A DNA stretch of 47,629 bases, taken from contig DATEHG010000120.1 in the NCBI GenBank assembly GCA_035279705.1, forward strand, positions 1 through 47,629, given 5' to 3'. This DNA is from DATEHG01 sp035279705. Its GTDB lineage: Bacteria > Gemmatimonadota > Gemmatimonadetes > Gemmatimonadales > GWC2-71-9. Both the position numbers and the translations under genes were made by a program. Every line of letters begins with the position of its first letter. Within the stretch, counting starts at the first letter, position 1. Positions 45,141-47,629 of the stretch are shown here, piece after piece. Below the pieces are notes generated by a model that was not told the DNA's origin, did no database searches, and saw only the letters and a list, made by a program, of their open reading frames with translations.

Positions 45141-47502
45141 GCCGCCTCCGGCGGTCGAGGGGCGGTACCACCATTCCAACCAGCACGAGCGCCAGGCTGA
45201 CCAGGGAAATTGCCTTGCCGCGCTCGAAGGCCGCGCTCCGGACGGTGAGCTCCACCGTGCGCGCCCCGGCCGGGAGCGGAACGGTGATCATCGAGACATT
45301 GCCCCGCTCCACCTTTACCGGCTGGCCATCCACCAGTGCCTGCCAGTCCGGGTAGTAGTTCTCGGCGACGACCGCGTAAGCCGGCACCGGCGTCGGCTGA
45401 CTGAGGGTGAACTTCATCCGGCCGGCCTCATACGCCTCGAAGGTGATGGTGATGCCCAGGGGAGCCGGCAGCTGTTTCAGCGGCTCGGGATTGAGCTTCG
45501 AGGCGCTGTCGAGCAGCACGAGCTGGTCGTAGAACGGCTGCGAAGACACGATGGCCTTGGCCGCCTCATCCTCACCGAGCTTGACCGCACCCGGGACGAC
45601 CCGGACGAACGGCATCGGCTGCAAGCGCTCGAAGATCGTGGCGGGTGTCCCGGTCGAGGTTTCCGCGCCCCGCACCAGCACCCGGAACCCGGGAATACTG
45701 TCGGGCGCCCCCTGTCCGCTGGGCAACGCGAGGTAGTTGAGCCCCCACATCTCCCATAGCACCCGCGATCCCTGGTTGCTGTAGCGGCCGTTGCGGCCTC
45801 CCCAGAGGTGATCCCATGCCCTCAGTTCGTTGCCGTGCTCCCCGAACAGGTTACTGATGCCGAATGCCATGAGGTGGTCGCTCGGATACAGCCCGGCCTC
45901 GATCACCCGGTTGGGCCTGGGAAGCGCGGCCAGCCGGTTGGTCACGCTGTCGGGCCGGAAGATCTCCTTGTCGGCCCGGCTGTAGATCCAGAACGGTCTG
46001 GCGTTGAGGCAGAGGTCTGTGCCGATGATGGCGGCGACGCCGAGGACCAGGGCGGATGCAGCCAAGCGGCCCCGGGTGAAGGCCCACGCCACTAGCCCGA
46101 GGAGGACGAGCGCGGCCCCGCTGGTCGCGGCACCGGAACGGATGCCGGACTGTGCCGCTTCGGCCGCGTGACCGAGGGTGCGTCCAGCTTCTGCCTGAAG
46201 CGATACCGCCCAGCCCATGGCCATCGAACCGAGCGCACCGGTCACGGCCAGCAGCACCACGGCACCGCCGGTCACGAGCCAGACGAGAGGCGCCCGTGAC
46301 AGCTCCCTCTTCTCGAGGCGCTCGACCCCGAAGGCGGCGAAGATGGCCACGACCAGGGTGACCACGAAGAACGCCATGCCCGGTGCCCGGATCTGTCCGG
46401 CGTACGGGACCAGCCGCCACCAGACCTGGTAGAGCGGTGTCGACGAGGCGAGGGCCACGATCAGGAACAGGGCGCCGATACCGCCGAGCCAGTACTTGAG
46501 CCGCCCCTTCGGGGCCAGGGCACCCACGACCGCCAGCGCGACCACCGGAAGTCCGAGGTACTCCGAGTGGAGTTTGAGTCCGTTGGTGCTCCAGTACGTC
46601 TCGCGTGAGCCGACGAACCGGGAGAAGACGAACTCCGGAACGTGGGACCACGGAATGCCGTAGCTCGTGGCCCAGTCGAAGCCCAGGTCGCTGCCCTTCG
46701 ACCGGAGCGAGTACGGTGCGTAGGCGAACAGCGGCATCATCTGGATCATCGTGGTACCGACCCCGACGGCCACCGCCACCCCTGCTCCCGCCAGCCATGG
46801 CAGCATGGCGACCGGGCCACGGCCCGATTCATCGGCGAACGTGAGATAGAGCGCGAACAACCCCGCCGCGATCAGGGTGTAGTACCCGATCTGCGGATGG
46901 CCCAGCAGGGCGCAACCCACGGCCGCGGCGACGACGGCATACCCTTCGAGGCGGCGGTCCCGCATTCCCATCACGAGACCGAGCAGGAGGAGTGGCAGCA
47001 TCGTCGAGGCGAACAGCTTCCCGTCGTGTCCCGGCGACGGGTAGGAGCCCACCAGGCCCGTGAGCTGGTACGCCAGCCCGCCCGCCAGCGAGGCGCCCCA
47101 GGTCAGGCGGAGGCGTCTGAGAAGCAGGTAGACGAACAGCCCGGCCAGGATGAAGTGCAGGAAGAACCCGAAATTCATCACCGGCGGCATGGGCCAGAGA
47201 AGCCGGAGGAACGACGTCGGGTAAAACACGTCGCCGTGCATGGCGCCAAGGAAAGGGATGCCACCGAGGAGAGTCGGATTCCAGAGCGGCACATGCCCGG
47301 TCCGGTGCCACTCGGCGGCGCCCCACGTGCGGAATGCGTAGCCTGCCGAGTACTGGTCGCTCCAGGGGCCGGCCAGCCACTGGCCGGAGAGCATCGGCAG
47401 CGAGAGAATGGCCACCCAGATCGACAGCACGCCGAGCGCGGCCAGCGTGGGCCATGAGGGCTCGTAGGGAGCGGATCCCGTTTCCGGGGCCGGCTGATTC
47501 AC
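45133..47502 (-). CDS. YfhO-type GT-C multi-pass membrane protein
   Basis: A 789-residue protein; GTG at 47502 with AAGGAG 7 bases upstream. About a dozen TM helices span residues 20-500; the early periplasmic loop WSDQYSAGYAFRTWGAAEW and PLWNPTLLGGIPFLG match the bacterial YfhO family. The C-terminal part is a beta-rich soluble domain (NYYPDWQALVDGQPVKVERG), and one last TM helix ends the chain. YfhO proteins transfer sugar from polyprenyl phosphate in the periplasm (for example with CsbB in Bacillus). The adjacent GT2 gene makes the donor in that model. The acceptor is unknown. Confidence 0.85.
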   Translation of the reverse strand: MNQPAPETGSAPYEPSWPTLAALGVLSIWVAILSLPMLSGQWLAGPWSDQYSAGYAFRTWGAAEWHRTGHVPLWNPTLLGGIPFLGAMHGDVFYPTSFLRLLWPMPPVMNFGFFLHFILAGLFVYLLLRRLRLTWGASLAGGLAYQLTGLVGSYPSPGHDGKLFASTMLPLLLLGLVMGMRDRRLEGYAVVAAAVGCALLGHPQIGYYTLIAAGLFALYLTFADESGRGPVAMLPWLAGAGVAVAVGVGTTMIQMMPLFAYAPYSLRSKGSDLGFDWATSYGIPWSHVPEFVFSRFVGSRETYWSTNGLKLHSEYLGLPVVALAVVGALAPKGRLKYWLGGIGALFLIVALASSTPLYQVWWRLVPYAGQIRAPGMAFFVVTLVVAIFAAFGVERLEKRELSRAPLVWLVTGGAVVLLAVTGALGSMAMGWAVSLQAEAGRTLGHAAEAAQSGIRSGAATSGAALVLLGLVAWAFTRGRLAASALVLGVAAIIGTDLCLNARPFWIYSRADKEIFRPDSVTNRLAALPRPNRVIEAGLYPSDHLMAFGISNLFGEHGNELRAWDHLWGGRNGRYSNQGSRVLWEMWGLNYLALPSGQGAPDSIPGFRVLVRGAETSTGTPATIFERLQPMPFVRVVPGAVKLGEDEAAKAIVSSQPFYDQLVLLDSASKLNPEPLKQLPAPLGITITFEAYEAGRMKFTLSQPTPVPAYAVVAENYYPDWQALVDGQPVKVERGNVSMITVPLPAGARTVELTVRSAAFERGKAISLVSLALVLVGMVVPPLDRRRRRG

Positions 47503-47629
47503 CGCGATTCTCCTTGAGTAGGACGGCTCCAGACCAGCGCCGCCACTCCGCCGGCGGCCTCGGTCAGGGTCAGAATCAATCGTGAGGCCAGGCTCAGGCC
47601 GATGGCCGGCCCGGCCCCCAGCGCGGGCG
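47499..47629 (-). CDS. C-terminal end of a multi-TM protein, UPF0104-like (partial)
   Basis: Only the last 43 residues are present: a hydrophobic helix with GPAIGLSLASRLILTLTEA followed by a short tail. The Gly/Arg placement resembles the last helix of UPF0104/lysyl-PG synthase-like membrane proteins. The stop overlaps the GTG of the YfhO-type gene, so they are coupled. Weak call from a fragment. Confidence 0.5.
   Translation of the reverse strand, partial: PALGAGPAIGLSLASRLILTLTEAAGGVAALVWSRPTQGESR

Overview
The window is a GC-rich, very gene-dense chromosomal segment of a diderm (LPS-making) bacterium. Most junctions are ATGA, GTGA or TGATG overlaps, and GTG and TTG starts are frequent. 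I see no mobile element, CRISPR array, rRNA or phage gene. The gene set combines Gram-negative envelope genes (bamA, skp, the lpx genes, a Lol exporter) with genes better known from Firmicutes (mcsA-mcsB-clpC, bshC) and an lpxC-fabZ fusion. This fits Gemmatimonadota best. That assignment is inference from gene content, not a database result.

Layout, plus strand, 1-43339. (1) 1-3731: the tail of an unknown gene, a Trm112-like zinc-ribbon protein, a Clp N-domain fused to a Ca2+/H+ exchanger, a degenerate receiver-GGDEF protein and an MJ0042 zinc-ribbon protein. (2) 3838-12570: prfB with a programmed +1 frameshift, lysS, a lipoprotein-exporter permease and ATPase (Lol type), then mcsA-mcsB-clpC (protein arginine phosphorylation and proteolysis), closed by a strong hairpin. 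(3) 12629-22405: an outer-membrane/lipid A operon, bamA-skp-lpxD-lpxC/fabZ-lpxA-Gfo/Idh-lpxB-DUF374 acyltransferase-lpxK. (4) 22444-34183: gdhA, rlmH, a methyltransferase, bshC, a small coiled-coil membrane protein, murJ, uvrC, a threonine synthase-like gene, larC and a TPR protein. (5) 34228-43339: tRNA-Gly(CCC), cytochrome c, a DUF512 PDZ/radical-SAM protein, der, plsY, gpsA, a MerR-type regulator, surE, pcm, a DedA protein, acylphosphatase, apt, tRNA-Arg(CCT) and a membrane-anchored TPR protein ending in a rho-independent terminator.

Minus strand, 43586-47629: the tail of a multi-TM (UPF0104-like) protein, a YfhO-type GT-C membrane protein, a polyprenol-phosphate sugar synthase (GT2) and dapF. 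They run convergently toward the plus-strand genes across an AT-rich intergenic region.

The most unusual gene is the Clp N-domain/CAX fusion (244-1845). Its N-terminal domain is the kind ClpC uses to recognise phosphoarginine, and it keeps one of the two recognition glutamates. It lies about 7 kb from a complete arginine kinase/ClpC set, so a link between arginine phosphorylation and a cation exchanger is a testable idea. Second in interest are the GT2-YfhO pair, which resembles three-component envelope glycosylation systems, and the Gfo/Idh gene between lpxA and lpxB.
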